A stretch of 64,000 nt of DNA from Pseudeuparius sepicola (GCA_963920635.1 OY987299.1:16047401-16111400); one strand, 5' to 3'; shown: positions 34,532-45,546, counted from the stretch's first letter. The notes: generated from the letters alone by a model not told the origin. Numbers and translations: made by a program.

Positions 34532-34600
34532 GTAGTTAGATTAATATCAATCCAGCTGAATTTTAAAGTTTCAAGTCAACTCAAAACAATGGACCGCCCA

Positions 34601-35175
34601 TGCAGATTGTCCCGACCCAGTCTTGTATTTTAAACAAAAAAGAACAGCACAGCACGCTATTCGGAGCAAAAACAGCCACAAAACCCGTACATACGCCGAT
34701 TACGATGGTACTTTTACATGTAAGACTTACTGGCGCTGCCAGGTAGTCAGTGGAGGGATCTCGGGAAATTTATCTGCTTGGAGACTGCTCAAATCGAAGT
34801 GGTAACAAACAGGAGCTCAAAAACACATCTGGCGCAGACAAACAGCTCGGACATTAAACCTTTTTGCAACATCGAAACTTCGCGGAAACCGCGAAATTTG
34901 GAAAGATTTGTGCCGTGTTTACGTCCGGCCCGGCCGCTGTTTTCGCCCCACAATCGGCGGGCGCCGATTGTCGGGGGGAAGTTTTACCTAATAACCAAAT
35001 AACTTTATAAAGACGACCACAAAATACATAGAAGACGACAAGAACAATAAACAAGAACAAAGAACAACGCAGTGTAAACCCAAAGTGTGCCCAAAGCTAG
35101 AGGTGACAATGGCCCATATACCTAGTTAGTTCGCATAGTGCCCGTCGGGGCGTTGGCATCTTAAATTCAGTCGCG
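34601..35175. other. LINE 5' flank or host sequence, no gene
   Basis: It includes a very GC-rich stretch at 34915-34975 (GTCCGGCCCGGCCGCTGTTT). It may contain the LINE 5' untranslated promoter. I could not place the boundary. Confidence 0.35.
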
Positions 35176-35546
35176 TATTATACTAAAATCGAGCAATCCG
35201 TACGCCTGGCGTAAATAAAACCACGTGTTCAATGACGATCCGCGATTTGTCGGTAGGCTATAAAGTTTCACCCGAGTCGGCAACAGGGACGTACTCGATC
35301 GCAAAAGTGTAGTTACGCGGTTTTACATTGTTGTTTTCAGCTATTTAGACACTGCCACAAATAATTTTATCGATGTTTTGAACCATTTTAATTAAGCCAA
35401 TAATTCTTTTTCCAAATATTTTGATGTAAACCATTGTAAAACTAAAATTAAATAAAGGTCGTGCCTCAGTGCGGCCCTGGCGAATATTTCAACTCACGTG
35501 CTCTTGTTTACGCCAGGCGTAAGAGTTGCTCGATTTTACTATAGAC
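35176..35546. mobile_element. MITE-like element with about 55-bp inverted ends
   Basis: ACTAAAATCGAGCAA...TACGCCTGGCGTAAA at 35177-35235 is repeated in reverse complement at about 35485-35545 (TTTACGCCAGGCGTAAGAGT, TTGCTCGATTTTACTATA). CCTGGCGTAA-type hairpins and CACGTG lie in both arms. It has no coding capacity, and the superfamily is unknown. Confidence 0.65.
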
Positions 35547-35902
35547 ATGTTGAAACATGTGAATGAAGTGAAGAAGACAGTTACAGTGTGTATCCAATTA
35601 GTATGAATTCTTTATTAAGACTTTTGAAAAAGAATATAAAAAGTAATATACTTTTTAAGTGCGCCTAATGAGGAAATAGTAGTAATAGTAGTGAGTAGTA
35701 GCACCATTTTTGTAAAAATAATAATGAGAAAATATCGATCTGTTTGACAAAATATAGCACATTTTTTTAGCACTATTTTCTACACTCAGTGTATAATTAC
35801 TTACTTGCAATGTTGCCAGATGTATGTATATGTGGTAGGATTTCGGTGTCGCGTTGAGCGATGTCGCGGGATGATTTTGCTTACTTTTTAATTTAAAACT
35901 CT

Positions 35903-37165
35903 CGCTGGCTGGTTTTAGTGATAGCCTCGTTTCATTTTTTGAGTCTTACCTGAAGAACCGCCCTCAGTCCGTATGTTACAATGGCTTTAATTCTAACAAA
36001 TATGTTGCCACTTCTGGAGTTCCTCAGGGTTCCAATCTGGGGCCTCTGTTATTCCTTCTATTTATCAATGATATTACTGATAATCTCAAATGTGGTAAAC
36101 TTTTGTTCGCGGACGACTTAAAAATCTATTGTTCAATACAATCCTTAGAGAACTGCTTATTTCTCCAGAAGCAGCTTTGTGAATTGGATGCTTGGTGTGT
36201 CGTTAATCACCTGGATTTAAACCCTGCCAAGTGCAGTGTGGTTAGGTACTCTCGAAAAGAGTCAAATATAACATTTGATTACAAATTAGGTAACACAAGT
36301 CTTGCTTCTAAGGACAGTGTTGATGATCTTGGGGTCCGCTTTGATAGTGTCATGTCGTTCAATGAGCATTTCAATAATATTTCGATGTCTGCCTACAAAA
36401 CTTTGGGTTTTTTTGTTGAGACACTGTCGAGGCTTCACAAATATTGCGGCTTTGAAGACTCTGTTCTTTTCACTCGTCCGTTCCAAACTGGAATATTGTT
36501 CTGTTATTTGGCATCCAATTTATGAAACCCATGAAAAGCAATTAGAGTATGTTCAAAGAAAATTTCTTAAATTTCTTTATTATAAAACTCACGGCATGTA
36601 CCCTCCTCGTGGATATGACCATCAGGCACTTCTTAATGAATTTAATATGTGTTCATTGATAGTTCGCCGATCCGTTTCTGGTGTTTCCTTTTTATATAAC
36701 TGTATCCGAAACAATATAGATTCTCCTTTTTTTCTTTCTAGACTAAACATACGAGTACCAAGACCTAATTCACGGCTAACATCTACATTTTACGTTCCCT
36801 ATGCTCGTACTAATATAATGTTTAAGTCGCCAATTTATTTTACATCCAGTCTCCATAATATGTTGCCTGATGAATGTGATCTGTTTGATTGCTCCAAGCC
36901 TTCTTTTTTGAGGTGTGCCATTGAGTGCTTTTCATAATTTCACGTTATGTGTTGGGTAGTATTAGTATTAGTCCGCTGATAATTGTACTGTACAGGGTAG
37001 ATACCCTGCGTGGGGCTCCCTATACTATGTTGATTATATTGATTGAGCTGTGCTTACTTTATAATCAGTTTTCTTTATTTTTTCTGTGGTGCTATGTTCC
37101 CTTTATATTTATCTTTGTATGTTGTCCTGTAAATGGATTTTTCTGTTGGGCAATAAATAAATAAA
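35903..37165 (+). pseudogene. 5'-truncated, frameshifted LINE related to the 30650 element
   Basis: The frame opens inside the reverse transcriptase (LAGFSDSLVSFFESYLK) and includes SGVPQGSNLGPLLFLLFIND and the catalytic LFADDLKIY, matching the intact ORF2 on the other strand. A frameshift near 36465 moves coding to another frame, which continues with LVRSKLEYCSVIWHP and EYVQRKFLKFLYYKTHGMYP to a stop at 36937. The 3' untranslated part ends TTTTCTGTTGGGCAATAAAT with an (AAAT)n tail at about 37150-37168, nearly the same end as the intact LINE. The endonuclease and ORF1 are missing. It is inactive. Confidence 0.88.
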
Positions 37166-37168
37166 TCT

Positions 37169-38205
37169 GGGTTGCGGAATTTTGTACGTTCATCCCTGGA
37201 ATATCAAATAATGGGATTGGTGCTGTCTCACACAGAATCCGCTATGTTCAGAAGTTTTTATTCTCTTGCCGAAATTTAAATTTTCTCGGCATTGTTTTCG
37301 ACGATTAGATTAAGTCTGTAAATATACATAACAAAAGAACAAATTACGACACAAATTATGTAACCTGAATTGATCATTTTCGAACACGTGACTGACCGGT
37401 CGGCTATTTTACCTATAGAGGACAACCAAAATTATACAATACGTGTGAAATCGGTAATTTTCATAGTTCTCAGGCAAGAAAAAAGCTCATTAGGAAATTT
37501 AAAATCCAAGGCGATTCATATTACTTTAGAAAAATAACTAATTTAGTGGTAGGTGCTATTTAGGACCTTCAAAACAAAAGAATAGGACTACCTAAATATC
37601 TGAAAAAGGTATGTTCGCTACAAAAAAATATACCTGGTCTCTCGGCCCCGAGTGTCGTTGTCGTTAATATAACAATAATATGTTTTATGTGATCAGATCA
37701 GTGATCATATTAAGTACTTTGCATCAGGAACTGCAAATTATTTCTGATACACACCTACTCCCATTATAATAATGCTATTATTATTTAACCGCCTATTAAT
37801 GTAACCATTTATAATGGCATGTGGATTTTCAATCTATTCTTTTTAATATTCCATAAGATTTATTAACAACGACTTTCACGGTATTTAGGTGGAATGTATT
37901 GACTGCAGGTAGTAGACAAGTTAAGCAATTTGTACAATATGTTAACATGCGTTTAATAATAGTAATCTTTATCAAAACAATTCCAACTTCCTTCGTACAA
38001 TGCTAGTCATTTTCTTGAGCAACCGAGAAAATGGATGTTATTATAAACCTTGACAGAAGTGACTCACCTGCTGCATATTATTATACTATGATAACTCATA
38101 AAAGATCAGCTAATAATAAAAAGCGTTTGTTGCAAAATATGCCTGCGCCCGTAATTTGAAATTTTGTATTTATTCGTTTTCTCTGCAATGACACAATAAA
38201 TAACT
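37169..38205. other. No gene seen
   Basis: AT-rich spacer between the truncated LINE and the first BEL element. Only short ORFs are present, with no recognisable repeat ends. Confidence 0.4.
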
Positions 38206-38210
38206 AATAA

Positions 38211-38453
38211 TGAACATGCCGATGTGGACTGTAATACCATAAGGCTAGGCTGGTGAGGTGAAATAAACTGCGGGCAACTCGAAATAAATAATCTATTTCG
38301 CGTTAAAATATAAAGGTGACGGAAGCGACATATTCTTCCTTCATCATGATAGATCATTCGTTCTCTTGTTTTTCTCAACGGAACAGGTGCTACATGTGGC
38401 TGGTACGCCAATATGATTCATTATCAATTATTTAAAAATAATACGCCGTAACA
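38211..38453 (-). repeat. 3' LTR of BEL copy 1
   Basis: On the plus strand it starts TGAACATGCCGATGTGGACT and ends AATAATACGCCGTAACA. It is identical by eye to the LTR at 44202-44444. A G-rich tract (ACCGGCGGTA on the minus strand) just inside may act as the polypurine primer site. An ORF covering most of the LTR is fortuitous. Confidence 0.95.
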
Positions 38454-38601
38454 TACCGCCGGTCTTGAAATTTACAAAATTTCAACAACTAAACCAAAGG
38501 GTAAAATATAACAATGCTTAAAATTGTCATTTTGACAAAATAAACTATTACAACTAACACCAGTTATTCTTGGCAAAAGTCATATCCTGGAATTCAATGT
38601 C

Positions 38602-41600
38602 TCACAGAGGTAACGCGCACACCTTGTTAACGGAGCGTCTTGCTACACTTTTGTCACTATATTCGATAGTCACCACTCTTGTGACTTTGTCCTGGCCGGG
38701 ATGAAGAGCGATCACCCGAGCTGTCTTCCAAAGTAAAGGAGGAAGGTTGTCCTCTTTTACCAAGACCAAACTACCGATGCTTAGCAGCTGATCGGCATTC
38801 TCCTTCCACTTGAGACGTGTCTGAAGTTCTGATAAATACTCGTGACTCCATCTCTGCCAAAATCCTTGGACCATTTGTTGCAGTCTTCTATACTGCGTAA
38901 GACGATTTTCGGGAATAGGAAGTAAATTTGGTTCGGGAAGGGATGTTATGGGACGGCCAATTAGGAAGTGACCGGGGGTAAGTGGAATGTAGTCATCGGG
39001 ATTCGAGGAGAGGGGACTCAGTGGTCTTGAATTGAGTATAGCTTCGATTTGTGTAAGTATGGTCGAAAAATCTTCGTAATGTAAATGAACATTACCAACA
39101 ACTCGCTTTAAATGATATTTTAAGCTTTTAACCCCTGCTTCCCATAAACCGCCAAATGTGGGAGATCTTGGAGGAATAAACCGCCACTCCACTGATTCGC
39201 TAGACAATGCCGTAGCAATTGTGTTTTTATTGGTTTTCAAAAACTTGACTATCTCGGAATTCGCGCCAACAAAGGTAGTACCGTTGTCTGAAAACATTTT
39301 TTTTGGTTTTCCTCGTCTCGCGATAAATCTTTTAAAACAAGCTAAAAATGCTTGACTGGTCAAATCGGTTACCAGTTCTAGGTGGATGGCTTTAACAGAT
39401 AAGCAAACGAAAATGCATACCCAACATTTTGACAGTAAAGGTTTTCTTGTTTTTCTATCCTTCAATAAGAAGGGACCTGCATAATCGCAACCCACGTTCT
39501 CGAATGGAGTATACTGACTAACTCTTTCTATAGGCAAGTCGCCCATTAGGTACTTACAAACCTTAGGTCTAGCCTTGTAACAAATTACACATTTATGTAC
39601 TACATTTCTTGCTATATTACGACCTGATATAGGCCAATATGATTCTCTAATCGAATATAGGAGTTGCTGCGGACCGCAGTGAAGCAACCTCCAGTGTTCA
39701 TCAAGAAACAATAAATCAGTAAAAAGATGTTTATTCGGTAAAATTATTGGGTGTTTTTTATTATAACCTACACTCGCGTTGGTTAATCTTCCCCCTACTC
39801 GGATGATTCCAAAAGAATCAATAAACGGATGCAAAGATAAAATGTTACTTGATTTATGAACAGTCCCTGTATTCCTTAAATCGATAAGTTCCTTTTTAAA
39901 CACTTGCCCTTGTGTCAGTTTTATCAAATTTCTAGTCGCATCATTTAATTCAGTCGTGCTCAAAGGACCCGTAATTTTATTATTACTATTCTTAGTGTTA
40001 TAGAAAAAACGCTTACAATAAGCAACTACTCCCTTTAGCTTATTGAGACTCGAAAATCTGGTAAAAATATTAAATTCGTTCAACATTTCAGTGTTGCTAA
40101 TCATAGCTGTGTTGTTAATCGCGGTATTTGTTCGTTGTTCGGGGATTTGGACTGCGCCTGTAGGTGTAGTAGATAGATCCCATTGATCCTCTGGTAAGGA
40201 TAACCAAGTGGGTCCATTCCACCAAAGGTTATTTAGCAGAAGTTCGGCTGCTGTTGTACCTCTCGATATATAGTCGGCAGGATTGTCCTGAGACTTAACA
40301 TGCCGCCAATCGTGTTTACTAGTAATAGATAAAATGACGCTGACTCGATTGGACACAAAGGTTTTCCATCTGTCAGGGCTACCCTGAATCCAAAACCATG
40401 TAATTGTCGAATCAGTCCAATAATAACACTTGTCAAAAGTTAAATGTAATATTTGTCGCACTCGCCTTGCTAATTTAGCACCTAAAAACGCCGCACATAA
40501 CTCTAGACGGGGTAAAGTTAATTTCTTTATAGGAGCTACTCTGCTTTTTGCGCACAGAAGTTTGGTACAATATTCGATTTCGCTAATTTTACTCCGAAGA
40601 TATACGCATGCGCCATACCCTTTTTCCGAAGCGTCGGTAAAAACATGCATCTCGAAATTTGTCGCGTTTTCATTTAAAACATACCGAGGTATTTTTAGTT
40701 TATTTAATACTTTTAAATCATTGCAGAATTCAATGAATTTTATTCGAATCGCTTTGGGAACCTGTTGATCCCAACTGAGCTCTTCTTTCCATAAAGCCTG
40801 AAGCAACATTTTCGCGCGTACAACGATAGGCCCAACAAGTCCTAAAGGATCAAATATTTGGCTTACTATAGACAAAATAATTCGTTTAGTTAATACGCCA
40901 CCTTGAAATGTCACGTGATCGATACTATACTCGATAGTGTCTAATTTTGCATTCCAGAATAAACCTAGGGTCTTATTCTGCTCGTTTTCGCCTATTTTTA
41001 TTTTACTCGATTCTACATTATGATTAATTCGAAATTTATTCTGAAGTTCCTCGCTATTTGACAACCACTTGCGTAATTCTAACCCAGCGCTTGCTAATAT
41101 CTCTGATATTTCGCCCTGTAATCTCAAAAGTTCGGATGGCGAGTCATGACCCGCTAATAAATCATCTACGTAAAAGCTATTAGCTATTATTTTACTCGCT
41201 TCGGTATATTTTGATTCATTTTCAATCGAAAGTTGCAACAAACACCGTGTTGCTAAGTATGGAGATGACGAAAGGCCATATGTTATCGTAAGAAGTTCAA
41301 AACATTTTATTTGTTGGTTGGGACTTGCTCTCCAAAATATTCTTTGGAATTTCGTTTGTTTTGGGTGTACTAATACTTGTCGATACATTTTCGTTATATC
41401 TGCATTCATAACGAACCGATATCTTCTAAAACGCAAGAGAATGTCGAACAACTCAGCTTGCACCGTAATACCTGCGTATTGAACATCATTTAATGACAGA
41501 CCGTTACTTGTTTTTGCGGAGCCGTCAAAAACTACTCGACATTTTGTCGTAGTGCTACTTTCTTTTATAACCGCCCTATGTGGTAAATAGTAAGCTGAAC

Positions 41601-43959
41601 CATCTTCAAGAGTACCTATATCGCATTGAAGTTCTCGCATGTGCCCTAATCGCTCATATTCACTAAGAAATTCGGTATACTGATTCCGCAAATCATTATC
41701 CTTCTCCAATTTTTTTTCTAACTTGCCAAATCGCTTGAGCGCCATTTCTTTCGAAAGGCCTAGCTCCTCCAGCTGATTTTTAAATGGAATGCTTACAATA
41801 AAACGCCCATCATCGTTTCGCGTAACCGTTTTCTGGAAATGCTCTTCGCAAAAATCATTATTTTTCTCGATCCTTTCGCATTCCTCAACCTGCCAAAACT
41901 TGACAATTAAGTTATCTATTTCACTAGGATTATTGTCCACACACACGTGAGCAGACACCTGTTTATACTTTGGAAAGAGAAAATAAATGTCTCCACTAAG
42001 CACCCATCCTAACTTTGTATTTTGTAGTATAAAACCATTACCTACATCAATCTGGTTCATTATCAACAAAGAATAAAAAAGAGTCGAATTTATTAGAATG
42101 TCGATAACGCCACTTTCATGCAAAGTAGGGTCGGCCATGGGTAAATCACTCGGTATAGGTATTTGAGAAGGGTCAAATGAAAATTGTGGAACTGGTTTCG
42201 TTATTTTCTTTAAGATTAAACAATTAATTTCTTTTGAGTAATCGTGTATTCGAGATTTAATTGTTAAAGTCGTTTTATTTTTAGAAGGCATGGTATAATC
42301 ATCACCAACTCCTGAAATCGCGTAATTGACAGGTGTTTTTGTCAATCCTAACCTTCCGCAAAAGTCTTCGCGCACAAAATTGCTTTGAGACCCTGGGTCG
42401 AGTAATACCCTTGCTGTGAATATTTTTCCTTGAACGTTTCTCACGTATACGAGTGCCGTTCCTAAAAGTGCGTAAGGATCACTTTCATTCTGTAGCCGTT
42501 TTGTCCCGCCGGCCGTGCCAACGAAAACCGCTTCGTCAAATTGGCTCATATTCGAATTATTTTCCGAGCACCGCGTTGAGTGCGTAGAAAACACTTGGAT
42601 AGAGTCTTTTCTCCCCTCTGAAGCTGGTACCGGAGCCTCCGGTTGAACGTGGCCCGGAATTGCAGTCGGCCTACTATGCGCTCGCTCTGCCGCGATGTTT
42701 TGTTCGAATTTTCCGCCGTGCAGTAAAACATTATGCATACATTTGCATTTTCGACACCCTGGTCTATTACATTGTTCTATAGCATGATTCGGATTAAAGC
42801 AGTTTACACACAATTTTAAATTTCGTATTTGTCTATATCTTTCGCTTGGATTTAAATTATTAAACGCCTCACATTTAAAAATTGTGTGTCCTTGCTTGCA
42901 ATAGTAACAGGACAAATTATTCGTCGTCTCTCGATTAGCTACTAAAGACTGCGATTTTTGCTCAAATTTTTGTGTTCGAAATTTGTTATCTCTTGATTGA
43001 TTATCGTATTTATCGCGTGCCTGCTGTGGCTTTCTAAGTTCTAACTTTTGTAGAAGTTCGCATTTATTTTTTAAAAATTGTCGCATTTCTACCATCGTAG
43101 GTAGATCTCCCTCGATTCCAAACGCTTCCCAATCGCGTTTAGTTCGCCCGTCAAACTTTGAAACGAGTAAATGAATAATTAACACGTCCCAAGAATTTGT
43201 GTCTAACCCTAAGTTTTGCAAGCACCTAAGGTTTTTATTAAAAATCTCGTAAAGCTTCCGCAGTTCGTCATGTGACTCCCTCGACAAAGTAGGTGCGTCA
43301 AAAAGTGCCTGAATGTAATTATAAACAATTATGTGCTTGTTTTCGTACCTATCTTTTAGAGCCTCCCACGCTACTTCGTAGTTTTCGCCGGTTTTTGGCA
43401 AAGATTCAATAATTTCCGATGCCTCGCCACCTAACGAACCCCGTAGATAGTGCAGCTTTTGCACCTCGTCAAGACATTTGTTATTATGAATAATCGATAT
43501 GAACAAGTCTCTAAAATCCAGCCATTTGTCCAGCGAACCGTAGAATTTTGGAATATTCATCGCTGGCAATTTCGAAGGCATAATTTGCGGCATTAGATAA
43601 GCATTACTCGCGCTCTGATTACTCACATTCTCGTGTTTTTCGGTTTCGAATTTTGAAATAATGACAGTGAACTTAGACATTAAGTCAAAATAAATCGTTT
43701 CTAAATTATCGTTTTCGGACATTTCTTTGTTTATGTCCTCCTCGCTCGCATTATTCGCTTGTAAACAATATTCGATATCGCTCTGAATTTTCGTAAATTC
43801 GCTGTAAATCGGTTCGAGTCGCGTTAATCGTAATTTTAATTGAATGATATCATTCTCGCAGGGATTCGTTGTATCAATCGCACTAAGAAACTTTTGAAAT
43901 CGCGTAATACTAGCCTTAACTTGGCCTCGTTTAAATCGTAATTGGCTTAACTCAGCCAT
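38602..43959 (-). CDS. BEL/Pao Gag-Pol polyprotein, copy 1
   Basis: The 1785-residue polyprotein supplies all functions for cDNA synthesis and integration. Order by approximate residue: Gag (1-340); zinc knuckles (350-410; CYYCKQGHTIFKC, CVNCFNPNHAIEQC); aspartic protease around D521 (LLDPGSQSNF, with DPG where DSG or DTG is usual); reverse transcriptase (750-1000; YVDD near 930); RNase H (1105-1250; FTDASEKGYG, WTDSTITWF); integrase with HHCC finger (to about 1460; CVICYK) and a D,D,E core (CDYAGPF, SDNGTTF near 1558, GLWEAGVK near 1606). The start ATG lies 242 bp inside the 5' LTR. The length is usual for BEL/Pao. No stop or frameshift was found. Confidence 0.97.
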   Translation of the reverse strand: MAELSQLRFKRGQVKASITRFQKFLSAIDTTNPCENDIIQLKLRLTRLEPIYSEFTKIQSDIEYCLQANNASEEDINKEMSENDNLETIYFDLMSKFTVIISKFETEKHENVSNQSASNAYLMPQIMPSKLPAMNIPKFYGSLDKWLDFRDLFISIIHNNKCLDEVQKLHYLRGSLGGEASEIIESLPKTGENYEVAWEALKDRYENKHIIVYNYIQALFDAPTLSRESHDELRKLYEIFNKNLRCLQNLGLDTNSWDVLIIHLLVSKFDGRTKRDWEAFGIEGDLPTMVEMRQFLKNKCELLQKLELRKPQQARDKYDNQSRDNKFRTQKFEQKSQSLVANRETTNNLSCYYCKQGHTIFKCEAFNNLNPSERYRQIRNLKLCVNCFNPNHAIEQCNRPGCRKCKCMHNVLLHGGKFEQNIAAERAHSRPTAIPGHVQPEAPVPASEGRKDSIQVFSTHSTRCSENNSNMSQFDEAVFVGTAGGTKRLQNESDPYALLGTALVYVRNVQGKIFTARVLLDPGSQSNFVREDFCGRLGLTKTPVNYAISGVGDDYTMPSKNKTTLTIKSRIHDYSKEINCLILKKITKPVPQFSFDPSQIPIPSDLPMADPTLHESGVIDILINSTLFYSLLIMNQIDVGNGFILQNTKLGWVLSGDIYFLFPKYKQVSAHVCVDNNPSEIDNLIVKFWQVEECERIEKNNDFCEEHFQKTVTRNDDGRFIVSIPFKNQLEELGLSKEMALKRFGKLEKKLEKDNDLRNQYTEFLSEYERLGHMRELQCDIGTLEDGSAYYLPHRAVIKESSTTTKCRVVFDGSAKTSNGLSLNDVQYAGITVQAELFDILLRFRRYRFVMNADITKMYRQVLVHPKQTKFQRIFWRASPNQQIKCFELLTITYGLSSSPYLATRCLLQLSIENESKYTEASKIIANSFYVDDLLAGHDSPSELLRLQGEISEILASAGLELRKWLSNSEELQNKFRINHNVESSKIKIGENEQNKTLGLFWNAKLDTIEYSIDHVTFQGGVLTKRIILSIVSQIFDPLGLVGPIVVRAKMLLQALWKEELSWDQQVPKAIRIKFIEFCNDLKVLNKLKIPRYVLNENATNFEMHVFTDASEKGYGACVYLRSKISEIEYCTKLLCAKSRVAPIKKLTLPRLELCAAFLGAKLARRVRQILHLTFDKCYYWTDSTITWFWIQGSPDRWKTFVSNRVSVILSITSKHDWRHVKSQDNPADYISRGTTAAELLLNNLWWNGPTWLSLPEDQWDLSTTPTGAVQIPEQRTNTAINNTAMISNTEMLNEFNIFTRFSSLNKLKGVVAYCKRFFYNTKNSNNKITGPLSTTELNDATRNLIKLTQGQVFKKELIDLRNTGTVHKSSNILSLHPFIDSFGIIRVGGRLTNASVGYNKKHPIILPNKHLFTDLLFLDEHWRLLHCGPQQLLYSIRESYWPISGRNIARNVVHKCVICYKARPKVCKYLMGDLPIERVSQYTPFENVGCDYAGPFLLKDRKTRKPLLSKCWVCIFVCLSVKAIHLELVTDLTSQAFLACFKRFIARRGKPKKMFSDNGTTFVGANSEIVKFLKTNKNTIATALSSESVEWRFIPPRSPTFGGLWEAGVKSLKYHLKRVVGNVHLHYEDFSTILTQIEAILNSRPLSPLSSNPDDYIPLTPGHFLIGRPITSLPEPNLLPIPENRLTQYRRLQQMVQGFWQRWSHEYLSELQTRLKWKENADQLLSIGSLVLVKEDNLPPLLWKTARVIALHPGQDKVTRVVTIEYSDKSVARRSVNKVCALPL

Positions 43960-44182
43960 TTTCGCACGTTACTTCAATTCAAGCAACACTAATCGGGAAA
44001 GGATAATTTGGATCGGACTCACAGGAATCGTCTGTTTCTATCGTAGGTCTCCTGCTCGCTGCTCGCAACCGTAGATCGCCCGGTCGCCTCGTCCCTCGCT
44101 TCGTCCTGGTTAGCACGCTAACGCCGCCGCCGCCCGGTTACCTCGAATAATGCTCGTTTCTTCAACCTCTCTTCTCGCCCAG

Positions 44183-44201
44183 CATCCGGCTCGAAGGACC
44201 A
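44183..44201 (-). promoter_or_regulatory. Primer-binding site of BEL copy 1 (tRNA-Tyr type)
   Basis: Directly after the 5' LTR the minus strand reads TGGTCCTTCGAGCCGGATG. This is complementary to the 3' end of a eukaryotic tRNA-Tyr (CCGGCTCGAAGG plus ACCA, as I know that tRNA). Reverse transcription would start here. Compare the changed site in copy 2. Confidence 0.85.
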
Positions 44202-44444
44202 TGAACATGCCGATGTGGACTGTAATACCATAAGGCTAGGCTGGTGAGGTGAAATAAACTGCGGGCAACTCGAAATAAATAATCTATTTCGCGTTAAAAT
44301 ATAAAGGTGACGGAAGCGACATATTCTTCCTTCATCATGATAGATCATTCGTTCTCTTGTTTTTCTCAACGGAACAGGTGCTACATGTGGCTGGTACGCC
44401 AATATGATTCATTATCAATTATTTAAAAATAATACGCCGTAACA
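44202..44444 (-). repeat. 5' LTR of BEL copy 1
   Basis: Identical by eye to 38211-38453. It is expected to carry the promoter for the genomic RNA. The ORF running from the LTR into the leader (44118-44402) is fortuitous. Confidence 0.95.
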
Positions 44445-45167
44445 AATAAAAATCTTGTTTTTTTTTATTTTGTAAAATCCAAGGAAACTGCTTTTTGCTA
44501 TGAAAGCTGCGAGATATTTGTGTTAGTAATGTATATTATTAAGTCGATGATTTTCACTATGTTGAGAATAATTTACTACCTTAAACCACTACAAATAATA
44601 CAATATTTAAACCTTCAGTCAAAGACAATATTATTTAATATAGGTAGATAGGTACATTACCAAAGGGCAACTTGTTTTGTTCATGATATTATAGGTATGT
44701 ACAGGGTCATTCAAACTCGGCGTCTCAGGCCGGCAGGGGCGTGCAGTCCATGGAAGCAAGGGAAGCAGTGCTTCCCCTAAACCAAAACAATATAAAATGA
44801 TAAAATGTAATTTTTGAATTTTTAAACAGGAAGCAATTAGTTTAGTTACCTAGGTATATCAAAAACGCTAAAAATTATCTTATATATCATATTTCAAATC
44901 TACAATATGTTATGCCTATAGCAAATGCAGCGTTGACTCCGACTGCGCCCATCCTACCGAGCGACAGTACAGTACAATGTAAGCTATGCCGGCCGCCAGC
45001 TTTTCTGTAGCGTTCGATAGTCGAGAGGTTCTTGAACTTTCCACCTGACGCGAATGAGAACGCCTGTTTTAAGCGGGCGTGGAAGCTATCGTTGCGGCAG
45101 GTTCTTTGTTTAGTTTAGTTGGTTTTGATCTGCGTCGGTGCGTCGCGCGCGTCGTATCTCGGGCGAT

Positions 45168-45332
45168 ATGGAAGACAATAATACGGACGTGGACATGCAA
45201 ATACCGTCAACTGCGGCTATCGGGAATGACGTTGAAAATGTTAAAGTTGGACAATTATTAAGTAAGAAGAGTGTGTGTGAATGTCTAGTGTATGCTAATA
45301 AAGGGATTTTCAACATTAAACTTTGCGGATAA
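45168..45332 (+). pseudogene. hAT transposase N-terminal remnant
   Basis: An ATG at 45168 opens a frame (MEDNNTDVDMQIPSTA ... KVGQLLSKKS) that ends at 45330-45332. The acidic, low-complexity start resembles the N-terminus of TTF-type-finger hAT transposases. The zinc finger and catalytic core are missing because of an internal deletion. Confidence 0.5.
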
Positions 45333-45416
45333 GCTTCAATTAATTATAAACGGAAGAGCAAAACCCCCTATGAAAAATTTAACCACAAAAATGAATGAAT
45401 GACTTTCACAGATATC

Positions 45417-45546
45417 GCTGTTGTCTATTGAGAATATACTTCTTCAGAACATGTTAGAGCATCGACGTTTTTATGATGACGTCATTGACGAATTCGCAAA
45501 AAGTGATCGAAGAATCGAATTACATTACAAATATGTAAGTTTTTAA
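45417..45546 (+). pseudogene. hAT transposase C-terminal (dimerisation) remnant
   Basis: The frame reads LLSIENILLQNMLEHRRFYD then DVIDEFAKSDRRIELHYKY and stops near 45546. The pattern L-S-I-E-N ... F-x-D-V-I-D-x-F-A is the end of the hAT dimerisation domain. It lies about 40 bp from the right terminal repeat, the usual spacing. The rest of the gene is deleted. Confidence 0.75.

Larger units (their letters stand above)
30650..34600 (-). mobile_element. Nearly complete Jockey/CR1-group LINE with both ORFs open
   Basis: The element runs right to left. It has a 5' untranslated part upstream of 34531, ORF1, ORF2 and a 3' untranslated part. It ends ...CTGTTGGGCAATAAATGCTA followed by an (ATT)n tail, seen on the plus strand as (TAA)n at 30652-30684. 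The end CTGTTGGGCAATAAAT is shared with the truncated copy ending at 37165. Neither ORF has an internal stop. The 5' boundary is not certain, and I did not find target duplications. Confidence 0.85.
38211..44444 (-). mobile_element. Complete BEL/Pao LTR retrotransposon, copy 1
   Basis: The element is 6234 bp with 243-bp LTRs that are identical by eye (38211-38453, 44202-44444). The LTRs start TG and end CA, and a perfect 5-bp target duplication AATAA flanks the element (38206-38210 and 44445-44449). A primer-binding site follows the 5' LTR, and one uninterrupted 1785-residue Gag-Pol frame fills the interior. Identical LTRs and an intact frame indicate a very recent insertion. There is no separate env-like ORF. 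Confidence 0.97.

Noticed and set aside
38106..38411. ORF MAYQPHVAPVPL... present four times
   Set aside because: It lies wholly or mostly within the BEL LTRs, so its repetition follows from the LTR copies and not from a gene.
39158..40768. Plus-strand ORFs of 65 and 112 residues inside the BEL coding region, repeated at 47259 and 48531
   Set aside because: They are antisense shadows of the Gag-Pol frame.
45079..45316. Alternative ORFs overlapping the hAT N-terminal remnant
   Set aside because: They are out-of-frame shadows. Only the frame starting at 45168 resembles a hAT N-terminus.
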